Source: Streptomyces microflavus
Lineage (GTDB): Bacteria; Actinomycetota; Actinomycetes; Streptomycetales; Streptomycetaceae
Assembly: GCF_014650075.1 (NCBI RefSeq)
Contig: NZ_BMUG01000004.1
Coordinates: forward strand, 434,001 to 498,000
Length of the DNA stretch: 64,000 nt
Direction: 5' to 3'
The position numbers and the translations under genes are program-made. The notes beneath the pieces were generated by a model that ran no database searches, was not told the origin of the DNA, and worked only from the letters and a program-made list of their open reading frames with translations. Shown piece after piece: positions 53,093 to 62,900 of the stretch; the first letter of the stretch is position 1; the number at the start of each line of letters is the position of its first letter.

Positions 53093-53500
53093 ATGGCCAT
53101 CACTCTGTTGGACCCCGAGGGACTGCCGAAGGCCGGGGTCTACCGGCAGGTCTCGGTCGCGACGGGTTCGAAGCTCGTCTTCATCGCCGGGCAGGTCGCC
53201 TGGGACGCCGACGGCGCCACGGTCGGTGCGGGCGACCTCGCCGCCCAGGTCGAGCAGTGCTACCTCAACATCGGAACGGCTCTGGCCGGCGCCGGAGGTT
53301 CCTTCGACGACGTGGCGAAGCTGACGGTGTACGTCGTCGACTGGACACCCGACAAGATGGAGCAGTTCCTGGAGGGCGCTGCCCGGGCGGCGGCGAAGCT
53401 GGGCGTCACCCCGGTCCCGCCGGGCACGCTGGTGGGTGTCGCGGCCCTGGACGTACCGGAGCACCTGGTGGAGATCGAGGCGACGGCGGTCCTGGACTGA
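53093..53500 (+). CDS. RidA (YjgF/YER057c/UK114) family protein
   Basis: A 135-residue trimeric deaminase-like protein that hydrolyses reactive enamine/imine intermediates. Features are LVFIAGQVAWDADG near the start, DLAAQVEQCYLNIGTALAGA, KLTVYVVDW, the PPGTLVGVAALDVPEHLVEI segment with the conserved Arg position replaced by Gly (T-x-V-x-V-x-x-L pattern), and ATAVL at the end. Loss of the catalytic Arg of archetypal RidA suggests another member of the broad family. Divergent from HxlR. AGGAGGCGCGGAAC precedes the ATG. Confidence 0.88.
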   Translation: MAITLLDPEGLPKAGVYRQVSVATGSKLVFIAGQVAWDADGATVGAGDLAAQVEQCYLNIGTALAGAGGSFDDVAKLTVYVVDWTPDKMEQFLEGAARAAAKLGVTPVPPGTLVGVAALDVPEHLVEIEATAVLD

Positions 53501-53711
53501 ACGACGGGAAGGGCCGGCGAGACCGGAGGGGCCGGGGCGGGCCCGTCCCCGCCTCCGTCCCCGTACGGCGTAGCGCATACCGGCGAATGACGGATCCCCT
53601 GGGGTGACGGCCGGGATCCGGTCCATGTGTGAGCTTCCTTTACGGGGATACGCGGAGGGTGCCGGGCGCCACAGGGGTGCCGGCACGTCGGCAACGTAAA
53701 GGGAGAATTTC

Positions 53712-53978
53712 GTGAGCATCATCGCCTGGATCCTCATCGGCCTGTTCGCGGGACTCATCGCCAAGGCGCTGACTCCGGGCAAGGACCCGGGGGGCTGTCT
53801 CCTCACGATGGTGATCGGGATCGTGGGCGGGCTGCTCGGCGGCTGGCTGGGCAAGGTGATCTTCGGCGTCGACTCGATCGACGGATTCTTCAGCCTGTCG
53901 ACGTGGATCGCGGCCATCGTCGGTTCGGTGATCGTTCTGCTCGTCTACCGCCTGGTCACGGGGCAGCGCTCCCGCTGA
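53712..53978 (+). CDS. GlsB/YeaQ/YmgE family membrane protein
   Basis: An 88-residue protein with three transmembrane helices (about 3-20, 28-48, 64-82), starting from GTG as MSIIAWILIGLFAGLIAKAL. The TPGKDPGGCLLTMVIGIVGG and GGWLGKVIFGVDS motifs are those of the transglycosylase-associated family. The members are usually stress induced; here it precedes a catalase gene. AAAGGGAGAATTTC precedes the GTG. The molecular role is unknown. Confidence 0.88.
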   Translation: MSIIAWILIGLFAGLIAKALTPGKDPGGCLLTMVIGIVGGLLGGWLGKVIFGVDSIDGFFSLSTWIAAIVGSVIVLLVYRLVTGQRSR

Positions 53979-54033
53979 CGCGGTCCGGGGGCCCCGCTGG
54001 GCCGACTCCTCGACGGGTCGGTTCATCCATGTT

Positions 54034-54047
54034 TGCCTACATTGGCA
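54034..54047. promoter_or_regulatory. Inverted repeat TGCC-N6-GGCA upstream of the catalase gene
   Basis: TGCCTACATTGGCA lies 76 bases before the catalase ATG. It is a short palindrome in an AT-richer stretch and might be a regulator or Fur-family (CatR/FurA-type) site; the match is too short to be specific. Confidence 0.3.
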
Positions 54048-54122
54048 GAGGGCCAGTAGGGCAGCCGTAGCAGGAGACATCGCCGACACGTCTGCGGAAG
54101 ACAAACAAGAGGAAACGACGAC

Positions 54123-55646
54123 ATGACCGACACCTCGCGCAAGCCGACCACCTCCGACTCCGGTGCCCCGGTGGAGAGCGACGAGCATTCGCTCACCGTC
54201 GGCCCGGGCGGGCCGATCCTGCTCCAGGACTCCTACCTGATCGAGCAGATGGCCCAGTTCAACCGCGAACGCATCCCCGAGCGCCAGCCGCACGCCAAGG
54301 GCAGCGGGGCCTTCGGGAAGTTCGAAGTGACCGCGGACGTCTCCGCGTACACGAAGGCCGCACTCTTCCAGCCCGGCACCACGACCGAGCTGGTCGCGCG
54401 GTTCTCCACCGTGGCGGGGGAGCGGGGCAGCCCGGACACCTGGCGGGACCCGCGCGGCTTCGCGGTGAAGTTCTACACCAGCGAAGGCAACTACGACATG
54501 GTGGGCAACAACACCCCCGTGTTCTTCGTGAAGGACCCGATGAAGTTCCAGCACTTCATCCGGTCCCAGAAACGCCGGGCGGACAACAACCTCCGCGACC
54601 ACGACATGCAGTGGGACTTCTGGACGCTCTCGCCGGAGTCGGCCCACCAGGTCACCTGGCTGATGGGCGACCGGGGGATCCCGCGCAGCTGGCGCCACAT
54701 GAACGGCTACACCTCGCACACGTACATGTGGATCAACGCGCAGGGTGAGCGGTTCTGGGTGAAGTACCACTTCAAGACCGACCAGGGCGTCGAGACGTTC
54801 ACGCAGGACGAGGGCGACCAGATGGCCTCCGCGGACACTGATTACCACACGCGTGATCTGTTCGAGCACATCCGCGACGGGGAGTACCCGAGCTGGACGC
54901 TGAAGGTCCAGATCATGCCGTACGAGGACGCCAAGGACTACCGGTTCAACCCCTTCGACCTGACCAAGGTGTGGCCGCACGGCGACTACCCGCTGATCGA
55001 GGTCGGCCGGATGACGCTGGACCGCAACCCCACGGACAACCACGCGGAGATCGAGCAGGCGGCGTTCCAGCCGAACAACTTCGTCCCCGGCATCGGCCCG
55101 AGCCCGGACCGCATGCTCCTGGCCCGGCTGTTCAGCTACGCGGACGCGCACCGCTACCGCATCGGCGGCAACTACCAGCAGCTGCCCGTCAACGCCCCCG
55201 TGGCCCCGGTGCACACGTACTCCAAGGACGGAGCGATGGCGTACCGGAAGACCACCGACCCGGTCTACGCCCCGAACTCCAAGGGCGGCCCGGCGGCCGA
55301 CACCGAGCGCTACGGCACCCCGCCGAGCTGGTACGCCGACGGTGACATCACCCGGGCGGCCTACGTCGACCACGCCGAGGACGACGACTGGGGCCAGGCG
55401 GGCACCATGGTCCGCGAGGTCCTGGACGACGCGGGGCGGGACCGGCTGGTGGACAACATCGTCGGCCACCTCCTGAACGGCGTGACCGAACCGGTCCTCC
55501 AGCGGGCGTTCACCTACTGGTCGAACGTCGACGCCACACTCGGCAAGCGCGTCGAGCAGGGCGTACGCGCGAAGGCGGGCGAGAAGGACCCGAAGGCGGC
55601 GGACCAAGGCAACCCGGCCCGCTCGTCGATGCAGCACAAGGCCTGA
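54123..55646 (+). CDS. katA: Monofunctional heme catalase
   Basis: Dismutates hydrogen peroxide. The 507-residue protein has the active-site His57 in [12 protein letters not shown], the Asn region [20 protein letters not shown], the distal-side [20 protein letters not shown], and the proximal heme ligand Tyr339 in [14 protein letters not shown]. The short N-terminus and about 500 residues indicate a small-subunit clade enzyme, cytoplasmic. AGAGGAAACGACGAC precedes the ATG. In Streptomyces the main vegetative catalase is controlled by a Fur-like repressor; none is adjacent here. The gene symbol is by family and may belong to another paralogue. Confidence 0.93.
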   Translation: MTDTSRKPTTSDSGAPVESDEHSLTVGPGGPILLQDSYLIEQMAQFNRERIPERQPHAKGSGAFGKFEVTADVSAYTKAALFQPGTTTELVARFSTVAGERGSPDTWRDPRGFAVKFYTSEGNYDMVGNNTPVFFVKDPMKFQHFIRSQKRRADNNLRDHDMQWDFWTLSPESAHQVTWLMGDRGIPRSWRHMNGYTSHTYMWINAQGERFWVKYHFKTDQGVETFTQDEGDQMASADTDYHTRDLFEHIRDGEYPSWTLKVQIMPYEDAKDYRFNPFDLTKVWPHGDYPLIEVGRMTLDRNPTDNHAEIEQAAFQPNNFVPGIGPSPDRMLLARLFSYADAHRYRIGGNYQQLPVNAPVAPVHTYSKDGAMAYRKTTDPVYAPNSKGGPAADTERYGTPPSWYADGDITRAAYVDHAEDDDWGQAGTMVREVLDDAGRDRLVDNIVGHLLNGVTEPVLQRAFTYWSNVDATLGKRVEQGVRAKAGEKDPKAADQGNPARSSMQHKA

Positions 55647-55670
55647 GGCGGCCGGACTGCAGAAGTGAAG

Positions 55671-55713
55671 GAGCAGGCCCGGGCCCCGTCGTTGACGGGG
55701 CCCGGGCCTGCTC
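55671..55713 (+). terminator. Very strong hairpin after the catalase gene
   Basis: A perfect 20-bp stem starting GAGCAGGCCCGGGCCCCGTC (55671-55690), with a three-base GTT loop and the full complement to 55713. No T-run follows. The unusual length and perfection make it a very stable bidirectional-type terminator. Confidence 0.75.
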
Positions 55714-55740
55714 ATTTACCACACCTGGCGGACGGCAACG

Positions 55741-56030
55741 TCAGACGTCCGCCGACCGGTTCCGCCTAGCGCCGTGAAGCCGACACGCTGGCCGGCGTCC
55801 CCTCGCAACGGCTCCGTACCGTGGTCTTGCCGCCATCAGCGTTCCGACGCAAGGCAGTTGAAATCGTCCGCCCGGCCCTGCGGCGGCGCGCCCCGACCTC
55901 CTCCAGGGCGCCACCTCGTGGCAACGACGCTGTGGGCGGCCGCGACCAGCCTCTCGATGTACGCCTAGTGGCATTGATCTCATTGACGCCATGTCAATGA
56001 TCCGGTTAGGTCTGCCGCCTGTGACTTTCA
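55741..56030. other. Gap of about 300 bases before the LamG gene with a possible degenerate transposase trace
   Basis: Nothing intact is found. In one plus-strand frame the segment 55831-55880 translates as LPPSAFRRKAVEIVRPALRR. It vaguely resembles the start of IS3-type OrfA (FRRxAVxLVR), but the frame lacks a start and is short. The base composition is less GC-rich toward 55960-56040, where CATTGAC-GCCAT-GTCAATG (55981-55999) forms a perfect 7-bp inverted repeat. The region may hold the LamG gene promoter and a decayed mobile element. Confidence 0.3.
55981..55999. repeat. Inverted repeat CATTGAC-N5-GTCAATG
   Basis: Perfect 7-bp arms separated by GCCAT; a further CATTGA lies just upstream at about 55972. 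It sits 53 bases before the LamG gene start and may be an operator or the remnant end of a mobile element. Confidence 0.4.
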
Positions 56031-56051
56031 TATGAAAATAGGGTGGGCATT

Positions 56052-59000
56052 GTGAAGAGGGGGTCGTTGCGCTCCATGCGCAATCGGCGAACGAACCACT
56101 GGCGAGGTGGTTTTCGGGGTGCAGCGGTGACCGTGGCGCTCGCTGTAGCTGCTTCCGTGGTGGCACCGGTCTCGTCCGGCTGGGCCGAGACCGGGCTGTC
56201 CGACGACCGGTCGGCACTCGAGGAGGCCGCCGAAAGCGGCCGTCCGGTCGAGGTGCTGGCCGAACGGACCGAGTACACGCAGACGATGGCCAATCCGGAC
56301 GGCACGCTCACACTGACGCAGTCGACCGAACCGCAGCGGGTCCGCGGCGCGAACGGCTCCTGGCGGGACACGGACGCCACTCTCGAACGGCGTCAGGACG
56401 GCAGTGTCGGTCCGAAGGGAGCCGTCGTGGACCTGCGGTTCTCCGGTGGCGGGGCGGGCGAGGACCTGGTGCGCCTGGGCGGGCAGCGGGGCGCCATGAC
56501 GCTGGCCTGGCCTGGCCCGCTGCCGAAGCCGGTGCTCGAGGGTGCGACAGCCACGTACCCCGAGGTGCTCAAGGGCGTCGACCTGCAACTGACCGCGACG
56601 CTGGAGGGATACCGCCAGGTCTTGGTGGTCAAGTCAGCCGAAGCGGCGGCCAACCCGGCGCTCAGCGAAATCACCATGGGCGCGCGCGGTGAAGGGCTGC
56701 GTATCCAGCCCGGTTCCGGAGGCGGTATCAGCGCCGTCGACGAGGACGGCAACGTCGCCTTCAGCGGTCCTGTCGGTCAGATGTGGGACTCGGCGGGCGA
56801 TGACGTCACGACCGTACGGGCCTCCCGGACGGCATTCTCGACGCGTTCGGGCTCGCCGGCCGCGGAGTCCGGCGAAGGCCCGATGGGAGCCGACGAGTCG
56901 GCCCGGCCGAGCAAGGGGGACGCCAGCGCGCTCCTGCCGGTCAAGGTCGGGAGCGGAGCGATCACCGTCGAGCCGGACCTGGACGTCCTGCGCGGCAAGG
57001 ACACGGTCTATCCGGTCTATATCGACCCGCCGATCGGTGCCGAACATTCCGAACGCAGCGTGCTGTCGTCCGACGGTGACCGCTTCTGGCAGTTCAGCGG
57101 CGACTACGGCGTCGGCCGGTGCAGTACTGCCGGGCCGTACTACTGCACCACGGGCGCCAGTTACACGAACCGGATGTTCTTCGAGTTCGCACCCACGAAG
57201 CTCACCGGCAAGCATGTCCTGGACGCGACGTTCCGGGCGTACGAGACCTGGTCCTTCGACTGCACCCCGCACTGGGTGGACCTCAAGCGGACCGACAACA
57301 TTTCCAAGGCCACCAAGTGGCCAGGCCCCGCGGTACTGGACCACATGGGTGACCGCAACGTCTCCGCGGGCCGGAGCACCAACTGCAGCCCGTCCCAGCC
57401 GGACGCTTGGATCGAGTTCAGCGACAACGCCGACGAGACGGACGAGAACCTCACTTCCACGGTGCGCAGCTTCGCCGAAGGCAAGTTCTCGCGATTCACC
57501 TTGTCCCTGCGGGCCAAGGACGAAGGCGACGCGTCGGCCTGGAAGCGCTTCGACGACAATGCCGAACTTCAGGTCATCTACGTACCCAAGCCGGGTGTGC
57601 CGACCAGCGTCGGCGTGATCCCTGGTGACGGGACGCAGCAGTACTGTTCGAAGTCCGCGACTGCGCCCACCACGGTGACGCGCCTCGACCCGATGCTCCA
57701 AGGGGCGCTCCAGACCCAGGTGCAGCCGAAGAGCGGCGAGTTCACCGGCTCCCTGCGGGCCTACTTCCACGTGGAACAACAGAACGGGAGCACCTGGGCC
57801 ACGGCGTGGACGGCCATGTCACCGGCGTCGGGTTTCCGGCCGGACGGACATGTGGAGAGAGTCCGCATCTCCTCCCGTGCCGACGGAACGCTGTACCGGA
57901 TGAAGGCGCTGACCCAGTCCTACTGGACACTCAACAAGGTGACGTCCAAGGTGTCCTCGGGCTACTCACCCTGGTGCTATTTTAAGATAGACGCGACATC
58001 GCCCAAGGCCCCTCAGATAACAAGTACCGGCGTCTACACCTCCTGCACAGCAACACTGTGCGAGGGCAAGGGCGGTCCGGGGCGGGCGGGGCAGTTCAAA
58101 CTCACGCCCAACGCCGCGGACAAGGACATCATCGGCTACCGCTGGCGGCTCCTGAGCGACAAGGGCGCCAAGGAGGCGACCGGATCCTCCGTCACGGTCG
58201 CGCCGGTCCCGGCGCTTTCCGGCACCCAGGTGCTGACGGTGGAGGCCAGGGACGTCCGTAGCCGCTGGGGAGCCCCGGCGGAGTTCGTCTTCAAGGTCGC
58301 CCCGGCGGCAGGACCGGTGGGACGCTGGCACTTCGCGGACGGCGTGCCGGGTTCCGCGGTCAAGACCGCGGCAGACAGCGCCACCGAGGGTCTTCGGCAC
58401 GACGCGACGCTGTACCCGCAGGCCGGCAACACCTCTGCCACCTGGTCGGTCATGGGGCGCCGCGGTACGGATGACTACTCCTTGTCGCTGAACGACGACA
58501 CCAGCGACCCGGCCAAGCAGGTGGGCTATGCGTCCACCGCCACGCCCCCGTTGAACACCAAGGAGTCGTTCACCATCTCCACGTGGGCTCTGCTCACCGA
58601 CGCCTCCCAGACCCGCGTGGTGGCCTCGGCCCCGGGCGCCTACGGCTCGGCGTTCCACATCTATTACTCACCCGATGCGAGGCGGTGGGTCTTCAACCGC
58701 GCGGTCGCCGATGTACAGAGCCCCGTCTACGTCAGGTCCTACGGTTCCACGGTGGACCCGCCCATGGAGGTGTGGACCCACCTGGCCGGTGTCTTCGACA
58801 CCAAGGGTGACAGCGACAAGACGAACGACACAATCCAGCTGTTCGTCAACGGCCGGGCCCAGGGGGCTCCGGTGGGGCTGCACAGCACCAACGCGAGCTA
58901 CACGCCGGCTGCCTCCACAGGAGGCATGTACTTCGGCCGCTCGAAGATCGGCCAGTACTTCTCCGGCCGCGTCGACGAGGTGACCGTCTGGCAGCGGCCG

Positions 59001-59777
59001 CTCACCTCCGATGAGGTGCGGGAGGACAGTGCTCTGCGTCAGGACGGTGTACCGGCGACCGAGTTGGTGGGTTACTGGGATACCGCTGGGGCTACCGACG
59101 GCAAGGTTCCTGAATGGACCTGGTACGCCTCGGTCGACATGGACATTTCGGCGACCGGGGCGACCGCGGACGCGGAGAACAACGAACTGCGGCTCGACGG
59201 AGTGTCGGGTGGCATATCGACGTACGGCCCGGCCGTGGACGAGACCGGATCGTTCACCGTCACCGCGGACGTCAAACTGGACGCCGCCCTGTTCGCGGCC
59301 AAACCCGTGGGTTACCGAGCCCAGGTGTTCGGCCAGCAGACACCGTCCGCGGGGGAATCCTCCTGGGCGCTCTGGGTGGAGAAGGTCTCCCAGGACGGCT
59401 ACCTGTGGCGCTTCGGCCGTACGGCGACCGATGCCACCGGCAAGGTGATCGAAACCGGTTCTGTTCCCTCCGGAGCGAGCGCCGAGATGGACACCTGGGT
59501 GCAGATCACCGGTGTGTACGACGCCACCGAGAGCACCGAGGAAGGCTTCGGAGAGACGCACCTGTACGTCAACGAAGCTGAACAGGCCCGCGAGGAGAAG
59601 TCCGCGTTCACCACGCCTATGCAGGGGAGCGGGGACCTCGCCGCGGGCCGCGGCTCCGCCGGCGGGAAGACGGGGCATCATCTCCCCGGCGCTCTTGACG
59701 AGATGCGCATCTGGACGGGTGCCATGACCGCCGATCAGGTCAGCATCAAGGCACTCGGCAACCCGGGCGAAGAGTAA
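56052..59777 (+). CDS. Large secreted DNRLRE-LamG domain protein preceding an RHS gene
   Basis: A 1,241-residue exported protein. It starts VKRGSLRSMRNRRTNHWRGG with a twin-Arg-like basic segment, then a hydrophobic core and cleavage near SGWAETGL. After a propeptide-like region with WRDTDATLERRQDG there is a DNRLRE-type beta domain (about residues 335-520, RFWQFSGDYGVGRC to SAWKRFDDNAELQVIYVPKP), an Ig/fibronectin-like part, and two LamG (concanavalin-like) domains (about 836-990 and 1059-1233; SFTISTWALLTDASQTRVVA and GYWDTAGATDG). Such proteins sit directly before RHS genes in Streptomyces and probably help surface display or delivery. The GTG at 56052 has AGGGTGGG upstream; another GTG is at 56043. 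An inverted repeat follows the stop. Confidence 0.85.
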   Translation: MKRGSLRSMRNRRTNHWRGGFRGAAVTVALAVAASVVAPVSSGWAETGLSDDRSALEEAAESGRPVEVLAERTEYTQTMANPDGTLTLTQSTEPQRVRGANGSWRDTDATLERRQDGSVGPKGAVVDLRFSGGGAGEDLVRLGGQRGAMTLAWPGPLPKPVLEGATATYPEVLKGVDLQLTATLEGYRQVLVVKSAEAAANPALSEITMGARGEGLRIQPGSGGGISAVDEDGNVAFSGPVGQMWDSAGDDVTTVRASRTAFSTRSGSPAAESGEGPMGADESARPSKGDASALLPVKVGSGAITVEPDLDVLRGKDTVYPVYIDPPIGAEHSERSVLSSDGDRFWQFSGDYGVGRCSTAGPYYCTTGASYTNRMFFEFAPTKLTGKHVLDATFRAYETWSFDCTPHWVDLKRTDNISKATKWPGPAVLDHMGDRNVSAGRSTNCSPSQPDAWIEFSDNADETDENLTSTVRSFAEGKFSRFTLSLRAKDEGDASAWKRFDDNAELQVIYVPKPGVPTSVGVIPGDGTQQYCSKSATAPTTVTRLDPMLQGALQTQVQPKSGEFTGSLRAYFHVEQQNGSTWATAWTAMSPASGFRPDGHVERVRISSRADGTLYRMKALTQSYWTLNKVTSKVSSGYSPWCYFKIDATSPKAPQITSTGVYTSCTATLCEGKGGPGRAGQFKLTPNAADKDIIGYRWRLLSDKGAKEATGSSVTVAPVPALSGTQVLTVEARDVRSRWGAPAEFVFKVAPAAGPVGRWHFADGVPGSAVKTAADSATEGLRHDATLYPQAGNTSATWSVMGRRGTDDYSLSLNDDTSDPAKQVGYASTATPPLNTKESFTISTWALLTDASQTRVVASAPGAYGSAFHIYYSPDARRWVFNRAVADVQSPVYVRSYGSTVDPPMEVWTHLAGVFDTKGDSDKTNDTIQLFVNGRAQGAPVGLHSTNASYTPAASTGGMYFGRSKIGQYFSGRVDEVTVWQRPLTSDEVREDSALRQDGVPATELVGYWDTAGATDGKVPEWTWYASVDMDISATGATADAENNELRLDGVSGGISTYGPAVDETGSFTVTADVKLDAALFAAKPVGYRAQVFGQQTPSAGESSWALWVEKVSQDGYLWRFGRTATDATGKVIETGSVPSGASAEMDTWVQITGVYDATESTEEGFGETHLYVNEAEQAREEKSAFTTPMQGSGDLAAGRGSAGGKTGHHLPGALDEMRIWTGAMTADQVSIKALGNPGEE

Positions 59778-59794
59778 CCACGCCCCCCGCCCAA

Positions 59795-59828
59795 GGCCGG
59801 ACGGTGGGCAGCGCTCCCCCGTCCGGCC
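59795..59828 (+). terminator. Hairpin between the LamG and RHS genes
   Basis: GGCCGGACGG (59795-59804) pairs perfectly with CCGTCCGGCC (59819-59828), loop 14 bases, located 18 bases after the LamG stop. It may only partly terminate, giving lower RHS expression. Confidence 0.55.
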
Positions 59829-59921
59829 GTCAGGGCTGTCCTGGACGCGTTCTTCCCGACCGTCCGAGCAGCCACGAATGAGCGCTGCTCGCACACGCCG
59901 CCGCCAGCGGCAATATCTGAA

Positions 59922-62900
59922 ATGGACATCCACATGAACGGGCACATACCGGCTGCCGACGGCGGTCGGCACAGACCGGGAGCCAGGAGAGCGGCGCGCC
60001 GAGTCGCAGCCGTTCTCAGCTTTCTGCTTCTGCCGGGACTTCTGGCACCCGTGGCGTTCGCGGCCGACACCGATCCGCTGGGCAAGCCGCGTCTGAAGGC
60101 CGCGCGCCCGGACAAGGTCTCGCCGTTCACCGCGAAGACGAACAAGAAGACCGCCGCGGCAGTGGAAGAGGGGGCGGCCGCGGTCCGGCGGGACGCCGCA
60201 CGTGCCAAGACGGAACAGGCGGCCCGCAGTGTGACCTGGCCGCGGGCCGGCAGCGCCATGCTGACGCCGTCGGCCACAGGCACGGCCTTGGCGGCCCCGG
60301 GGACTCTGCCTGTAGAACTCAAGGATTTCGAGTCGGCGGACAAGAAGCTGGCGGACAAGAACAAGGCGCTGACGCCAGGTGACGGCGTGAAGGTCAGTGT
60401 CCTGGACCAGAGTGCGGCCGTCCGGCTGGGTGTCAAAGGCGTCGTCCTGACGGTCAAGGGTCCCAGCGGCGGGGGGTCGGCGGACCTGGGTATCGACTAT
60501 TCGGCGTTCGCCTCGGCCTACGGCGGGGACTGGGCGGGGCGCCTGCAGATTCTGCGGCTCCCGGCCTGTGCGCTGACGAACGATGCGAGCGCCAAGTGCC
60601 GGAGCCGCACACCGCTGAAGTCCGCCAATCACCGCAAGGACCAGACGATCGAGAGCCGGCTGGTCTTCACCGGCGCCTCGGACAAGCTGCGGTCGTCCTC
60701 TGCTTCAGCCGGAACCATGGTGCTGGCCCTCGCCGCGGGTACGAAGTCCGGCGGCGGCGACTACAAGGCCACACCGCTCGAGTCCTCCTCGGCATGGGCG
60801 GCCGGCGGGTCCTCCGGCACATTCACCTGGTCCTACCCGCTGCGGGTTCCGCCGTCGGCGGCCGGCCCGAAGCCGGACCTGGCGATCTCCTATGACTCGG
60901 GCAGCGTCGATGGCCGGACCGCGTCGACCAACAACCAGGGCACGGTCATCGGTGAGGGTTTCGACATCACCTCCTCCTTCATCGAGCGCAAGTACGGCTC
61001 CTGCGACGACGACGGGCAAACCGACAAGTCCGATCTGTGCTGGAAGTACGACAACGCCTCACTGGTCCTGAACGGTCAGGCCACCGAGCTCGTCAAGGAC
61101 GACACCACGGGGAAGTGGCGGCTCAAGAACGACGATGCCTCGACCGTCACCCGCTCCACCGGTGCGGACAACGGCGACGACAACGGGGAGCACTGGACCG
61201 TCGTCACCGGAAACGGCACCAAGTACGTCTTCGGCCTGGACAAGCTGGAGGGTGCACCGGCGGGCAACCGCACCGAGTCGGTGTGGACCGTCCCCGTCTT
61301 CGGTGACGACGAGGGCGAGCCGGGATACGCGGACGGCACCAGTTTCGCGGGCCGGTCGAAGAAGCAGGCGTGGCGCTGGAACCTCGACTACGTGGAGGAC
61401 ACCCACGCGAACGCCATGACGTACTGGTACGCGGCCGAGACGAACAACTACGATCAGCTCGGCGACGACGACACCGGCACGCCCTACATCCGCGGCGGAT
61501 ATCTCAAGGAAATCCGCTACGGCCAGCGCGCCGGAGCGCTCTTCACCGGCTCACCGCAAGCGTCGGACAAGGTTGTCTTCTCCTATGCCGAGCGGTGCAT
61601 CGCAGCCGGGACCGGTTGCGATGCCCTGGGGAAGGACACCCGGGCCAATTGGCCGGACGTTCCCTTCGACGCGGTCTGTCAGGACAGCAAGAAGTGCACC
61701 GGCAACGTCGGCCCCAGCTTCTTCACCCGCAAGCGCATGACGGCGATCGCCACGTATGCCTGGGACGCCGCAGCGGCAACCCCGGGATTCGCCAAGGTGG
61801 ACACCTGGGCGCTGAAGCAGAAGTACCTCGACCCCGGTGACACGGGTGACACCACCGACCAGTCCTTGTGGCTGAACGAGATCCGGCACACGGGGAACCG
61901 GGGCACAGCACTCAGCCTGGACCCCGTAACCTTCCAGCACGAGTTTCTCGCCAACCGTGTCGACGGCGAGACCGACGACATCCTCCCGCTGTACAAGCCG
62001 CGCCTGTACACCATCACCTCCGAGGCGGGCTCGCAGACCGTCGTCACCTACCTGCCGTCGGACTGCGCCGCGGCCGGGACGAAGCCCAGGGCCGACGAGA
62101 ACACCAAGCGCTGCTATCCGGTGCGTTGGGCCCCCAACGGGGGGCAGGAACCGACGCTGGACTGGTTCCAGAAGTACCCGGTACAGACCGTCTCGAACTC
62201 GGACCCCCACGGCGGCTCCGAGGCCGTGCTGCACACCTACCAGTATTCGGGTGGCGGTGCGTGGCACTACAACGAGGACCCGTTCACTCCTGAGGAGGAA
62301 CGCACCTGGTCGATCTGGCGCGGCTTCCAGCGGGTGACCCATTTCGTCGGCTCCGGACGCGACGGCCGTGCCCGGAGCAGGACGGTGACCGTCTTCATGC
62401 GCGGGATGCACGGCGACCGAGTCCTAGGGCCGGACGGCCGGACGCTTGACCCGGACAAGCGGAGAACGGCCACGGTCACCGGTATCAAGGCACCGGCCAT
62501 CGACGACCACGGCCAATACGCCGGCTTCACCCGGGAGACGGTGACCTACGACAACACGGTCGAGGTGGCCGGCACGGTCAACGACCCCTGGTCCAGGCGG
62601 ACAGCCACACAGCACAAGTCCTACGCGGATATCGAGGCCTACTACGTTCGCAGCGGTGCCAGTCACGCCCGTACCAACGTCACCAGCGGCACGACCCCCT
62701 ACGACCGGGTGCGGACCACGACGACGTCCTACGACGACTACGGCATGGCCGAGGCCGTGGAGGATCGCGGGGACAACGCGGTGCCCGGGGACGAGAAGTG
62801 CACACGTACCTGGTACGCGCGTAACGACGCTGCCGGTATCAATTCCCTCGTCTCCCGCACCCGCACGGTGGCGAAGGCGTGTGGCGTCAAGGACGCCGCG

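Noticed and set aside
53640..53711. Stress sigma factor promoter before the GlsB gene (GTGTGA ... GGGGATAC)
   Set aside because: The -10-like element is present but the -35 match is weak and spacing is uncertain; it was not reported as a feature.
55774..55968. 64-codon open frame upstream of the LamG gene
   Set aside because: No ribosome-binding site, low-complexity Arg/Pro/Ser composition and no family similarity; treated as non-coding.
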